Assembly: GCA_013298595.1 (NCBI GenBank)
Contig: JAAFIG010000051.1
Location: 1-23,359, forward strand
DNA length: 23,359 nt
From: Deinococcales bacterium
GTDB lineage: Bacteria; Deinococcota; Deinococci; Deinococcales; JAAFIG01
Direction of reading: 5' to 3'
Shown: positions 1-6,931 of the stretch, in pieces
Layout of the letters: each line of letters begins with the position of its first letter
Numbering within the stretch: position 1 is the stretch's first letter
The notes under the pieces: generated by a model
Databases searched by the model: none
What the model was told of the DNA's origin: nothing
What the model saw: the letters and a program-made list of their open reading frames with translations, nothing else
Position numbers and translations under genes: made by a program

Positions 1-29
1 AACTGTTCGAGCTTTTCTCAAGTTTTTTG

Positions 30-92
30 GTTGTGGCGATCTGGCTACGACACGAACTCTTTTGGTTCTAGGGGCGAACGATCTGCCACAAC
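30..92. repeat. Imperfect palindrome in the left intergenic region
   Basis: GTTGTGGC at 30-37 is the exact reverse complement of GCCACAAC at 85-92, and the pairing continues inward with GATC/GATC displaced by one base. The stem is long for chance, but the arms are 47 bp apart and no T-run follows, so it does not look like a terminator. It may be a second type of small intergenic palindromic element. I recognise no gene in 1-302; the rest of that stretch holds only the 56-bp element at 120-175 and one CTCGAG at 252-257. Confidence 0.4.
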
Positions 93-119
93 TTTTCTAA
101 CCACTCTTAATATACAAGG

Positions 120-175
120 GGCGAGGCTTCTTGACCATATACGTACACCTGACGGGCATGGTCGCATGCCTCGCC
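120..175 (-). repeat. 56-bp REP/MITE-like palindromic element, copy 1
   Basis: A 56-bp unit bounded by GGCGAGGC and GCCTCGCC. Its ends form imperfect terminal inverted repeats: GGCGAGGCTTCTTGACCAT pairs with the complement of ATGGTCGCATGCCTCGCC around a core of about 19 bp. It matches 2092-2147 in inverted orientation with only two or three base differences, all in the core. It encodes no protein. Its size and folding resemble REP or MITE-type intergenic elements. No transposase is seen nearby. Confidence 0.75.
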
Positions 176-302
176 CTACGATGCGATAACTACGAATTGT
201 TGATGAGAAATGTTTTTGGACAAATAATTTAATGAATATTTACCCCAGTATCTCGAGTCATGGTGTGCATAGAACAAGTTTTTTAGCAAAACCTGACAGT
301 CT

Positions 303-1805
303 TCAACGATTTTGCGGGAAGCCCAAATCTATTTTACTGGTGCTTGGGTCTGGGTAACGACTGGTTACCACTTTGCCTCGAGTGTAAAATTGAATTCCTT
401 CAGGACCGTACATGTGTGTATCGCCAAATAAACTGGCTTTCCAACCACCAAAACTGTAATAGGAAACGGGTACTGGAATAGGCACGTTAATGCCAACCAT
501 GCCAACATTGACTTCGTATTGGAATTGCCTTGCAGCACCGCCATCTCGAGTAAAAATCGCAGTACCATTGCCATATTGGTTATCGTTGATTAAAGCTAAA
601 CCTTCTTGGTAAGTGTTGACTCGAGTGACACCAAGTACGGGTCCGAAAATTTCATCGTCGTAGCATTTCATGCCCGGTTTGCAATGATCTATGAGACTGA
701 CACCTAAGAAGTATCCGTTGCCTGGAACAGTGTTTTTGCGACCATCTACCACCAGTGTTGCGCCTTCGAGTGGTGCATTCTCGAGGTAACTTGCCACGCG
801 ATCACGGTGTTCTTTGGTAATTAACGGACCCATTTCGGCGGTTGGGTCGGTGCCTGGTCCGACTTTAATTTTTGGTAAGCGTTCTTTGACTTTGGCAATG
901 AATTCATCGGCAATATCGCCAACAGCGATCACCATGCTAATTGCCATGCAGCGTTCGCCTGCGCTGCCGTAGGCGGCGTTAACAGCGGCATCGGCTGCCA
1001 TATCCAGATCGGCATCGGGTAAAAGCATCATGTGGTTTTTGGCACCACCAAGGGCTTGTACGCGTTTGCCGTGCTTGGTGCCTGTTTCGTAAATGTACTT
1101 AGCAATCGGGGTGCTGCCAACAAAGGAAACCGCGCTGATATCTGGGTGCTCGAGTAAACAATTCACGGCTACTGCGTCGCCTTGAACGATATTAAAGACA
1201 CCATCGGGTAAACCAGCTTCTTTTAAGAGTTGCGCGAGGAACAACGCCGCACTCGGGTCTTTTTCCGATGGTTTCAGAATAAATGTGTTACCACAAGCAA
1301 TTGCATTTGCCATCATCCACAGTGGCACCATCGCAGGGAAATTAAATGGGGTAATACCAGCCACCACTCCCAGTGGTTGGCGAATACTGTACACATCTAT
1401 GCCTTTAGAAGCCTGCTCGGAGTAACCACCTTTAAGTAAATGCGGAATACCACAGGCAAATTCAACATTTTCTAGTCCTCGAGCAATTTCACCAGCTGCA
1501 TCCGATGGGACTTTGCCGTGCTCGCTCGAGATAATGCGAGCTAATTCTGAGCGGTTGGCTTCGATCAGTTCGCGGAAACGAAACATGATTTCGGCTCGGC
1601 GGCTTAAACCTGTGGCTCGCCATGCAGGAAAAGCGGCTTTGGAAGCTGCCACAATACTATCTATTTCTTCGATTGAAGCCAGTTCAACATTGGCAGCATG
1701 TTCGCCAGTGGCAGGGTTAAAGACTTTACCTGTGCGCCCAGATTTACTTGCATGAACTGCGCCATTGACCCAACTCGAGATGCGTTTCAAATCAACCATT
1801 GTCAT
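303..1805 (-). CDS. mmsA: Methylmalonate-semialdehyde dehydrogenase (CoA-acylating)
   Basis: A 500-aa aldehyde dehydrogenase of the MmsA/IolA branch. This family oxidises methylmalonate semialdehyde (and malonate semialdehyde) with NAD and CoA to propionyl-CoA (acetyl-CoA) in valine and inositol breakdown. Visible landmarks are the N-terminal WVNGAVHASKSG, the TPFNFPAMVPLW segment typical of MmsA, the NAD-binding FVGSTPIAKYIY, and the catalytic SAGERCMAIS with the nucleophilic Cys near residue 286. The length is normal for the family. The ATG at 1805 has a strong Shine-Dalgarno (GGAGGA) five bases upstream, which fixes the start; an in-frame ATG lies two codons later. It diverges from the tautomerase gene. 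No clear terminator is visible after the stop. It is bracketed, together with the tautomerase, by the two inverted 56-bp elements. The family assignment is firm; substrate is inferred. Confidence 0.93.
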   Translation of the reverse strand: MTMVDLKRISSWVNGAVHASKSGRTGKVFNPATGEHAANVELASIEEIDSIVAASKAAFPAWRATGLSRRAEIMFRFRELIEANRSELARIISSEHGKVPSDAAGEIARGLENVEFACGIPHLLKGGYSEQASKGIDVYSIRQPLGVVAGITPFNFPAMVPLWMMANAIACGNTFILKPSEKDPSAALFLAQLLKEAGLPDGVFNIVQGDAVAVNCLLEHPDISAVSFVGSTPIAKYIYETGTKHGKRVQALGGAKNHMMLLPDADLDMAADAAVNAAYGSAGERCMAISMVIAVGDIADEFIAKVKERLPKIKVGPGTDPTAEMGPLITKEHRDRVASYLENAPLEGATLVVDGRKNTVPGNGYFLGVSLIDHCKPGMKCYDDEIFGPVLGVTRVNTYQEGLALINDNQYGNGTAIFTRDGGAARQFQYEVNVGMVGINVPIPVPVSYYSFGGWKASLFGDTHMYGPEGIQFYTRGKVVTSRYPDPSTSKIDLGFPQNR

Positions 1806-1876
1806 AATTTCCTCCGAATGTGTTTAGTGTATCTTACAGCTTAATACTCGAGACGTATTTCTGGGTGTGTTCGTGG

Positions 1877-1882
1877 CATACT
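1877..1882 (+). promoter_or_regulatory. -10 box of leaderless promoter (tautomerase)
   Basis: CATACT ends 7 nt before the ATG at 1890, and there is no Shine-Dalgarno. Transcription would begin at or next to the start codon. No convincing -35 is seen. The same arrangement recurs at six other genes in this window. Confidence 0.55.
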
Positions 1883-1889
1883 GCTGCTT

Positions 1890-2090
1890 ATGCCTTATGT
1901 CAATGTGCGAATTACCAAGGGAAATGTGACTGTGCAACAAAAAAAGCAGATTATCGCGGAAATCACGGCAACACTGCAAAATGTGCTGGGTAAAAAACCC
2001 GAGCACACCCACATTGTGATTGACGAAATAGACCCTGATAACTGGGGTTTTGCGGGTGTCACCACCACCGAGTACCGCCAACAAAAGTAG
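1890..2090 (+). CDS. 4-oxalocrotonate tautomerase family protein
   Basis: A 66-aa protein beginning Met-Pro-Tyr-Val-Asn-Val. After Met removal, Pro1 would be the catalytic base, as in the 4-oxalocrotonate tautomerase superfamily. The length and the beta-alpha-beta pattern (PYVNVRITKG, then a helix QQKKQIIAEITATLQNVLG, then THIVIDEIDPDNWGFAG) fit the small hexameric members. The DxxNWGFAG ending also occurs in many tautomerases of unknown substrate. The gene diverges from mmsA and is probably leaderless. Its stop codon lies directly against the second 56-bp palindromic element, so that element would be in its 3' untranslated region. The physiological substrate cannot be read from sequence. Confidence 0.88.
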   Translation: MPYVNVRITKGNVTVQQKKQIIAEITATLQNVLGKKPEHTHIVIDEIDPDNWGFAGVTTTEYRQQK

Positions 2091-2091
2091 G

Positions 2092-2147
2092 GGCGAGGCA
2101 TGCGACCATGCCCGTCAGGTGCATGTATATGGTCAAGAAGCCTCGCC
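2092..2147 (+). repeat. 56-bp REP/MITE-like palindromic element, copy 2
   Basis: Inverted copy of the element at 120-175. It starts one base after the tautomerase stop codon and has the same GGCGAGGC/GCCTCGCC ends. As RNA it folds into a long imperfect hairpin without a T-run, so a role in 3'-end protection or chromosome structure is more likely than intrinsic termination (inference). Confidence 0.75.
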
Positions 2148-2203
2148 TTTGCAGGACGGTGTTTTAAACGAATTGTAGGCAATTTTAAACACCTGTCGAG
2201 AAG

Positions 2204-2764
2204 TCAGCTGATTTGAAGTAACTCGAGTTCACTTTTCCCTGCAAAGTACGAACCTATACGAATTGGGTGGTAAATTCCAAATTTGCTTGGTTTCTCGAGG
2301 CTGTCGCCATCGGTTGCTAAGTCGCCATCCAGCGGTGTGAGTTGTGTGGCTTGCCAGTCTATTTCAATGCTGACTTCTGCTAAACGCAAAGAATTGCCGC
2401 TGGAATCGTTTTCGCAATCTTCCATCAGGGCTTGTAATTTTCTTTTTTCAGCCGCTTTGAGTTTAGCTGCAAAAATCCCTCTGCGTGGTTTGTACGTAAA
2501 CTCAGCTTCAATACCTTGAATAGTAATGGTGGCTGCCGAAAATGGTGTGATACTGTCATCTGTGACCACACCATTTTCGACTCGAATCACTTCTAAATAA
2601 ATTCCGTATTGAAAATTCAGGTATGGCGACCCGCGTAAAAGCATGACAATAAATTGTTTTAAGTATTCAAGGTTCGCAGTCACAAAATCCAATTCGTGAA
2701 AGCCACCGCCAGCCTCGGTGTAATAATACGCGTAGTAAAAAGACTTATTTGCTAAAGAAGTCAT
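2204..2764 (-). CDS. Hypothetical protein, 186 aa
   Basis: I do not recognise this protein. It is soluble, has no signal peptide and no Cys-rich or membrane segment, and mixes beta-type stretches (YAYYYTEAGGGFHELDFV, YGIYLEVIRVENGVV, AATITIQGIEAEFTY) with one charged helix near residues 100-118 (AAKLKAAEKRKLQALMED). It is the last gene of the hisZ-hisG-oxidoreductase operon, starting 8 bp after the oxidoreductase stop, with a weak AGGGA ribosome site between them. Codon use and CTCGAG content match its neighbours, so it does not look recently acquired. The context suggests co-expression but gives no function. Confidence 0.75.
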   Translation of the reverse strand: MTSLANKSFYYAYYYTEAGGGFHELDFVTANLEYLKQFIVMLLRGSPYLNFQYGIYLEVIRVENGVVTDDSITPFSAATITIQGIEAEFTYKPRRGIFAAKLKAAEKRKLQALMEDCENDSSGNSLRLAEVSIEIDWQATQLTPLDGDLATDGDSLEKPSKFGIYHPIRIGSYFAGKSELELLQIS

Positions 2765-2772
2765 GATTTTCC

Positions 2773-3789
2773 CTAAACAATTTCCTCGAGTTTAACAACA
2801 CGTTTTTCTTTGTAAGACAGCGTAACTGCTAATGCTAATCGCAAACTCTCGAGGGCATCGGATGCACTGGGGTTGGGGTTTGTACCTGTCTCGAGGCTTT
2901 TGAAAAAAGCTTCTAACTCGAGTTTATAGGCTTGGGCGAACCGATCCATAAAAAAATCGTAATGATCGGCGTGTAACATACCTACGCCATTGGTGTTTTG
3001 TCCGTACTGCCAGAGTGGGGTTTTTGGTGTGGCATCTAAACAAATTTTGCCATTGGTACCAAAAATTTCGGTGGTCACATCGTAGCCGTAAGCACTGGTT
3101 CTCGAGTTTTCGATCACACCTACCGCGCCATTTTTAAATTTCAGCATGGTCGTGGTGGTGTCTGAATCGCCTAGTGCAGCAATGTCTGGGTTGTGGGCTG
3201 TACCCCAAACCATAACCTCTTCGACTTCGCCAACAAAGAAACGGGCAATATCGAGGTCGTGGACAGCTTGGTCGATAAATTGCCCACCCGAAATTTTTAA
3301 GTACTCAAGACTCGGTGGGGCTGGGTCGCGTCCAACAGCCCGAAATTGGCGAATCGTGCCAAGTTCGCCATGCTCGAGTTTTTGTTTAGCCAAGGCAAAC
3401 GGTGGGTCAAAACGCCGATTAAAACCAATTTGAAAAGGCACACCTGCTTTTGTAACCACCTCGAGGGCAGCTTTGGTACGGTTAAGCTCGAGAGCCACAG
3501 GTTTTTCGCAAAAAATAGCTTTGCCTGCTCGGGCAGCCGCTTCGATTAATGGCGCATGGGTTGGGGTTGGCGTGACAATCAGTACGGCATCTACCCCAGG
3601 GGCAGTAATGGCATCTTCGGGATTGGCAAAATCTAAATCGGCTCGAGTTAACGCCTTAGCTGCTAAACGCGCTGGTTCAAACGGGTCTGCCACTGCCACC
3701 ACTCGAGCATTGGCAATACCAATTAAGGTTCGGGCATGTTCGATGCCCATCCGACCACAACCGAGTAGTGCCACTCCAAATACTTTCAT
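2773..3789 (-). CDS. Gfo/Idh/MocA-family oxidoreductase, inositol 2-dehydrogenase-like
   Basis: A 338-aa NAD(P)-dependent sugar or polyol dehydrogenase. The N-terminal Rossmann fold shows GCGRMG at residues 10-15. The family's EKP (residues 95-97, with the conserved Lys) is present. GFNRRFD at 122-128 and HDLD at 177-180 (catalytic His) are typical of myo-inositol 2-dehydrogenase (IolG) and close relatives, which oxidise myo-inositol to scyllo-inosose. I start it at the ATG at 3789, which has TTGGAG six bases upstream and clears hisG; an upstream in-frame ATG at 3819 would overlap hisG and lacks a ribosome site. It lies 14 bp after hisG in the same operon, where a polyol dehydrogenase is unexpected. 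No other inositol-catabolism gene is adjacent, so the substrate is open. Confidence 0.85.
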   Translation of the reverse strand: MKVFGVALLGCGRMGIEHARTLIGIANARVVAVADPFEPARLAAKALTRADLDFANPEDAITAPGVDAVLIVTPTPTHAPLIEAAARAGKAIFCEKPVALELNRTKAALEVVTKAGVPFQIGFNRRFDPPFALAKQKLEHGELGTIRQFRAVGRDPAPPSLEYLKISGGQFIDQAVHDLDIARFFVGEVEEVMVWGTAHNPDIAALGDSDTTTTMLKFKNGAVGVIENSRTSAYGYDVTTEIFGTNGKICLDATPKTPLWQYGQNTNGVGMLHADHYDFFMDRFAQAYKLELEAFFKSLETGTNPNPSASDALESLRLALAVTLSYKEKRVVKLEEIV

Positions 3790-3803
3790 GCTAACTCCAA
3801 TCT

Positions 3804-4406
3804 TTATTTTGCTAAACAATGAATTAATTCGCGTAAACGGCTGGCTTTGAGTTTTAAGGCGGCTCGATTAACAATAAACCGTGTCGAGAGCTGCATCAGG
3901 ATTTCGTTTTCGATTAAGCCATTTTCGGTTAAAGTCCGCCCTGTTTCTACAATATCTACAATCGCATCGGCAAGCCCTGTTAAAGCAGCCAGTTCAATTT
4001 TGCCATTTAAAGCAATCACATCGGCACTGATACCACGTTCACGCAGAAAAACTCGAGTAGCTCGAGGGTACCTAGTAGCAATGCGCTCAATGCGGTTTGT
4101 GCTACCAGCCACTCGGATTAAGGAGAATCGGTAGTTGTTGCCACCTAAATCCACGGGTTCGTAAGTATCTCTGGCGGCTTCCAGAATCCAGTCTTTGCCG
4201 ACAATGCCACAATCGGCTACACCCACATCCACATACACAGGAACATCGGGGTCTTTAACCAAAAGCAAGGTCACATCTGGGAAATCAAATTGCAAACTAC
4301 GCGATTGCTCGAGTTCGGGAATAACTAACCCAGCTTTGCGTAAACAAGTTAAAGCAAAAGTTTTGCTACGCTCACCACTAGGAATTGCAATGGTTAAAGG
4401 GGTCAT
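3804..4406 (-). CDS. hisG: ATP phosphoribosyltransferase, short form
   Basis: A 200-aa HisG of the short type, which lacks the C-terminal regulatory domain and works only in complex with HisZ. It catalyses the first step of histidine synthesis: ATP plus PRPP gives phosphoribosyl-ATP. Landmarks are the GVADCGIVGK loop (62-71) and the PRPP-binding signature from E138 to T158, including GLADAIVDIVETG. The ATG overlaps the hisZ stop by 4 bases (ATGA), so the two subunits are translationally coupled; GGAG lies inside the hisZ 3' end. With no ACT-like domain, histidine feedback would act through HisZ. The length is normal for short HisG. Confidence 0.95.
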   Translation of the reverse strand: MTPLTIAIPSGERSKTFALTCLRKAGLVIPELEQSRSLQFDFPDVTLLLVKDPDVPVYVDVGVADCGIVGKDWILEAARDTYEPVDLGGNNYRFSLIRVAGSTNRIERIATRYPRATRVFLRERGISADVIALNGKIELAALTGLADAIVDIVETGRTLTENGLIENEILMQLSTRFIVNRAALKLKASRLRELIHCLAK

Positions 4407-5533
4407 AAGTGCTCCAAATCAATTTTTGTACCATCAGCTAAACGAATCGCATAATTCTCGAGTAGCAAATAAGGCACGCCCCAAGCTTTGGCAGCTTCCT
4501 CGAGTTCGGCTTGGTTATTTGTCCAAGCTTGCACAATACGTTTACCTTGGGTACGAAAAACCTTGGCAATACGGTTTGAAGTAGCAATGGCAAACGCAGG
4601 TACAAGGTTTGGTGCTTCACCAAGCGCAGTCATGACACGCTCGAGTCCGACAGCAAAACCAACAGCGGGTAAACCAACATCGTAACGACCACCACCGCAG
4701 AGTGGTTGACCAAAATCTGGGGTGTACGCTTGGAAAATCACACCAGTGTAATAATCCCAAGCTCGAGCAATACCTAAATCAAATAAGAAGCGTTCGGGTG
4801 GTAACTCAGCTGCTACTAAACGCACATTCTCGAGCGCCGCTTTAGCTGCTTGCGAATGTGCAATACCAGCCGCTTCTTTGAGCACATCAACACCACCATA
4901 CAAATCGAGTAATTGCAGCACAGCTTCTCGGGTTGAACCTTTAATTTTGTATGTTTCAAGTAATGCCTGTAATTCAGGAGCATTCTTACGATGAATCGCA
5001 GTTCGCAATGCTTGAATAGCTGTTTCCTCGAGTTCGGTACTGGCAAGCACTGCTTTGACAAATCCAGGATGCCCAATTTCCACAGCGGCTTGAGGGAAGC
5101 CAACAGCATCTAAACACTCGAGAGCAACGGATAAAATTTCAGCATCGGCTTGGGTGGTAGAAACCCCAAGTAATTCGCCACCAACTTGGGTGTACTCGCG
5201 TTGCCGTCCAAGTTCAGCATCTCGAGTACGAACCCAAAGTGTGCCGCTGTAACGCAAACGCACAGGGTAGGTTGGTTCGGGCATCCCATGTACCAAATTG
5301 GCGATGCTGGTTGTGTACTCACCACGCAGCATCAGTACCGAACCGTCACGGTCAACCAATTTAAAAGCTTTATCGGCTTGTGGATGAACAGGATTAAAAA
5401 CCTCGAGACTTGGGGTTTGCACAGGATCAAATCCCCATGAATGCAGCACTCGCTCGAGTTTGCCACGCAAATCTTCGCGCCATGTTTCGTCTTTAGGCTG
5501 GTAGTACCGTGTTCCATCGGGAATCAATCGCAC
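4403..5533 (-). CDS. hisZ: ATP phosphoribosyltransferase regulatory subunit HisZ
   Basis: A 376-aa histidyl-tRNA synthetase paralogue. It has class II motif-2-like REYTQVGGELLG at 112-123, the HisA-like DYYTG at 260-264, CGGGRYD at 279-285 and motif-3-like GFAVGLERV at 292-300. It lacks the anticodon-binding length of a real HisRS and directly precedes short HisG, so HisZ is the right call rather than hisS. The family binds HisG and senses histidine. The start is GTG at 5533 with no Shine-Dalgarno but a TACGAT box 7 nt upstream, which suggests a leaderless mRNA. The intergenic region upstream carries a large hairpin element. Confidence 0.93.
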   Translation of the reverse strand: MRLIPDGTRYYQPKDETWREDLRGKLERVLHSWGFDPVQTPSLEVFNPVHPQADKAFKLVDRDGSVLMLRGEYTTSIANLVHGMPEPTYPVRLRYSGTLWVRTRDAELGRQREYTQVGGELLGVSTTQADAEILSVALECLDAVGFPQAAVEIGHPGFVKAVLASTELEETAIQALRTAIHRKNAPELQALLETYKIKGSTREAVLQLLDLYGGVDVLKEAAGIAHSQAAKAALENVRLVAAELPPERFLFDLGIARAWDYYTGVIFQAYTPDFGQPLCGGGRYDVGLPAVGFAVGLERVMTALGEAPNLVPAFAIATSNRIAKVFRTQGKRIVQAWTNNQAELEEAAKAWGVPYLLLENYAIRLADGTKIDLEHL

Positions 5534-5540
5534 AAAAAGT

Positions 5541-5546
5541 ATCGTA
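5541..5546 (-). promoter_or_regulatory. -10 box of leaderless promoter (hisZ operon)
   Basis: On the minus strand TACGAT is followed by ACTTTTT and the GTG start. The 7-nt spacing puts the transcription start at the start codon. No -35 is evident. Confidence 0.5.
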
Positions 5547-5580
5547 CCAAGATTGAGGACTGAACGGCTAGGCAGTGGTG

Positions 5581-5717
5581 ATACGGAATTAACTTAATCA
5601 CTCTCGTTTGACCAAAAAACGGTCAAACTGTCGTTCAAACATTAATTCCGTGTTGTTGTTACTCCTGTTAGTCGGTTAATCAGTCAAAATACACGACTGA
5701 TTAACACAATTCCGTAT
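5581..5717. repeat. Compact palindromic element with nested hairpins
   Basis: Outer arms at 5581-5600 (ATACGGAATTAACTTAATCA) and 5698-5717 are inverted repeats matching at 17 of 20 positions. Inside are two perfect hairpins: GTTTGACC/GGTCAAAC (5606-5613 with 5621-5628) and an 11-bp stem GTTAATCAGTC/GACTGATTAAC (5675-5685 with 5695-5705). A further perfect 9-bp arm, CGGAATTAA (5584-5592), pairs with TTAATTCCG (5642-5650), so alternative foldings compete. TGATA occurs at both borders (5579-5583 and 5717-5721) and could be a target duplication. No ORF. It sits between divergent hisZ and the acyl-CoA dehydrogenase gene, outside both predicted leaderless transcripts. Confidence 0.7.
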
Positions 5718-5764
5718 GATACAGCTCGGTTTGCATTTCTCGAGCATTGTTAGACTTTCTCGCA

Positions 5765-5770
5765 TAGAAT
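5765..5770 (+). promoter_or_regulatory. -10 box of leaderless promoter (acyl-CoA dehydrogenase)
   Basis: TAGAAT ends 6 nt before the ATG at 5777. The AGAGG in the gap is too close to the ATG to serve as a ribosome site, so initiation is probably leaderless. Confidence 0.5.
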
Positions 5771-5776
5771 AGAGGC

Positions 5777-6922
5777 ATGTCCCTCAATTTTTCTTTAAGC
5801 AGTGAACAACTGCAACTCCAAGCCCTCGCTCGAGAATTCACTGCTAAGGAAATCATTCCTATTGCCGCAGATTTTGATCGCCGCGAAGAATACCCGCCCC
5901 AAATTCTCGAGAAAGCTTTCGAGGTTGGACTATCCAATATTATTATTCCAGAACACGCTGGTGGACTGGGTTTGGGAATGCTCGAGGAAACCATTATCGG
6001 TGAAGAAATGGGTTATGGCTGTATGGGCATTTATACTATTTTAATGGCTTCAGAACTGGGTATCACCCCAATTTTAGTCGGTGGCACAACCGACCAACAA
6101 AAACGTTTCCTCGAGCCGTTAACCCAAAAACCAGGATTGGCTAGTTTTGCGCTTTCCGAAGCCAACAACGGCTCAGATGCAGGGGCAATGCGAACCAAAG
6201 CGGTGCTCGAAGGTGATGAATGGGTTTTAAATGGTACAAAAATGTGGATTAGCAACGGTGGTATTGCCGAGTTTGCCGTGGTTTTTGCTTCAGTGGATTA
6301 TGCTTTAAAAGCCAAAGGGACAGTGGCAATTGTGGTACCAAAAGGCACACCTGGTTTTTCGCACAATAAAATTCATCATAAAATGGGGCAACGAGCCACC
6401 TATACTGCTGAACTGGTTTTTGAAAATGTTCGTGTGCCTAAAGAAAACATGCTAGGTGGAATCGGTGATGGTTTTAAAATCGCTATGAAAACCCTTGATA
6501 AAACCCGTATTCCTGTGGCAGCAGGGAGTGTCGGCATTGCCCGCCGAGCACTCGAGGAAAGTATTCAATACGCTAAAACAAGAGAAGCTTTTGGTAAGCC
6601 AATTGGTGATTTTCAAATGATTCAAACCAAACTTGCCAATATGTACATGGGACTCGAGACAGCGCGGCTGATTACCCAAAAAGCAGCATGGCTGGTGGAT
6701 GCTGGTAAACCACATAGTATGGAAGCAGCCTTGGCAAAAGCTTACGCTTCGGATATTGCCTTTGATGCTGCCAACGAAGCGATTCAAGTTCATGGTGGCT
6801 TTGGGTATGTTGGCGAGTACCCTGTCGAAAAATTATTGCGCGATGTTAAATTAAACCAAATCTACGAAGGTACCAACGAAATTCAGCGAGTCATCATGGC
6901 TCGAGGTTTATTAAAGGATTAA
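5777..6922 (+). CDS. Acyl-CoA dehydrogenase
   Basis: A 381-aa FAD flavoenzyme of the short/medium-chain acyl-CoA dehydrogenase family, which makes the trans-2-enoyl-CoA in fatty acid or branched-chain amino acid breakdown and passes electrons to ETF. It has the FALSEANNGSDAG substrate/FAD loop and MWISNGG in the middle domain. TREAFGKPIGDFQMIQ, VHGGFGYVGEYPVEKLLRD and YEGTNEIQRV lie in the C-terminal helical domain. The catalytic base is the Glu of YEGT (about residue 364). Full length, no defects seen. Chain-length specificity cannot be read; isovaleryl/isobutyryl/butyryl types are all possible. The next gene begins 9 bp after the stop. Seven CTCGAG sites fall in this gene: five in frame as Leu-Glu and two as Ala-Arg. 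Confidence 0.93.
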   Translation: MSLNFSLSSEQLQLQALAREFTAKEIIPIAADFDRREEYPPQILEKAFEVGLSNIIIPEHAGGLGLGMLEETIIGEEMGYGCMGIYTILMASELGITPILVGGTTDQQKRFLEPLTQKPGLASFALSEANNGSDAGAMRTKAVLEGDEWVLNGTKMWISNGGIAEFAVVFASVDYALKAKGTVAIVVPKGTPGFSHNKIHHKMGQRATYTAELVFENVRVPKENMLGGIGDGFKIAMKTLDKTRIPVAAGSVGIARRALEESIQYAKTREAFGKPIGDFQMIQTKLANMYMGLETARLITQKAAWLVDAGKPHSMEAALAKAYASDIAFDAANEAIQVHGGFGYVGEYPVEKLLRDVKLNQIYEGTNEIQRVIMARGLLKD

Positions 6923-6931
6923 GGTATTTTT

